The notes under the pieces were generated by a model that saw nothing but the letters and a program-made list of their open reading frames with translations, ran no database searches and was not told the origin of the DNA. This document shows positions 30,425 through 30,621 of a DNA stretch of 30,621 bases, one piece after another. A program made the translations under genes and the position numbers. The number at the start of each line of letters is the position of its first letter. The stretch's first letter is position 1. Origin of the DNA: a virus. The stretch is taken from positions 1 to 30,621 of IMG/VR virus record IMGVR_UViG_3300021960_011401. One strand, 5' to 3'.

Positions 30425-30621
30425 TCACCATATACATCATCATTAGTACCATAATCAAAGTAAGAAGCTTGCTCAGTATCTAAATCATTAATATAATCCT
30501 GTATACTATCTGTAGTTCTGCCACTCAAAGAGTCATCAGTAATTTGTTCTGACCCTGCCTCTTCTACATCCGTATCAGTATAAGAAAAGTCGTATCTTCT
30601 TGCTTTGATCTTAAATATATA
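30415..30621 (-). CDS. C-terminal end of an unknown acidic protein (partial)
   Basis: Reading the minus strand from the window end gives 68 codons open to a TGA at 30415-30417. The peptide (starting YIFKIKARRYDFSYTDTD) becomes very acidic and Asp/Tyr/Ser-rich (DYINDLDTEQASYFDYGTNDD), ending DYS. The start lies outside the window. It converges on and overlaps the 65-aa gene by 10 bp. The acidic low-complexity tail could belong to a virion or scaffold protein, but the body is not visible, so no function is proposed. Confidence 0.55.
   Translation of the reverse strand, partial: YIFKIKARRYDFSYTDTDVEEAGSEQITDDSLSGRTTDSIQDYINDLDTEQASYFDYGTNDDVYGDYS

Noticed and set aside
1-30621. tRNA genes, CRISPR arrays, insertion sequences, introns or inteins
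   Set aside because: No cloverleaf-like segment, spaced direct-repeat array, transposase or interruption of conserved genes was seen; intergenic gaps are too short for most of these.

Overview
The window is a compact, AT-rich piece of the genome of a lytic, T4-related myovirus-type phage. The evidence is a near-complete T4-style replication, recombination and late-transcription set: UvsY, UvsW, gp55, gp47, gp46, gp43, UvsX, gp41, gp32, gp45, an RNase H/FEN-type exonuclease and gp61. It carries auxiliary genes often seen in aquatic T4-like phages: flavin-dependent thymidylate synthase (thyX), phoH, and a 7-deazaguanine pathway (folE, queD, queE, queC). The host cannot be read from the sequence. 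Shine-Dalgarno sites are essentially absent, and no tRNA, CRISPR array, insertion sequence or integrase was seen. No stretch longer than about 120 bases lacks a gene.

Layout: (1) 1-6463 is a mixed block, mostly on the minus strand: partial thyX, a small unknown gene, a P-loop kinase, queE, a 36-residue microprotein and queD, then unknown or late-type genes and a PD-(D/E)XK nuclease; phoH and folE lie on the plus strand. (2) 6582-28815 is one plus-strand run of about 22 kb with overlapping or abutting genes: uvsY-uvsW-55-47-46-glycosyltransferase-43-Sm-like-uvsX-queC-amidotransferase-glycosyltransferase-41-DHH-unknown-gp59-like?-32-linker protein-45-two unknowns-rmlD-like-rmlB-like-FEN-unknown-61. 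(3) 28812-30621 returns to small late-type genes on both strands: a Cys-rich repeat protein with an Arg tail, possible head-packaged proteins, a membrane/zinc-ribbon protein, and an acidic C-terminus running off the end.

How the parts fit: FolE, QueD, QueE and QueC together make preQ0. A separate class II glutamine amidotransferase follows queC by 6 nt, which looks like a split version of the Gat-QueC archaeosine enzyme. This predicts archaeosine-type (dG+) or preQ0-type modification of phage DNA; the DNA transglycosylase (DpdA) is not in the window. Two sugar-nucleotide SDR enzymes and two glycosyltransferases are embedded in the replisome operon.

A second theme is transcription. Most genes that head a transcription unit carry an NNTAAATA motif (T4 late-type) or a TATAAT box only 5-10 nt upstream of the ATG, so their mRNAs should be leaderless or nearly so.
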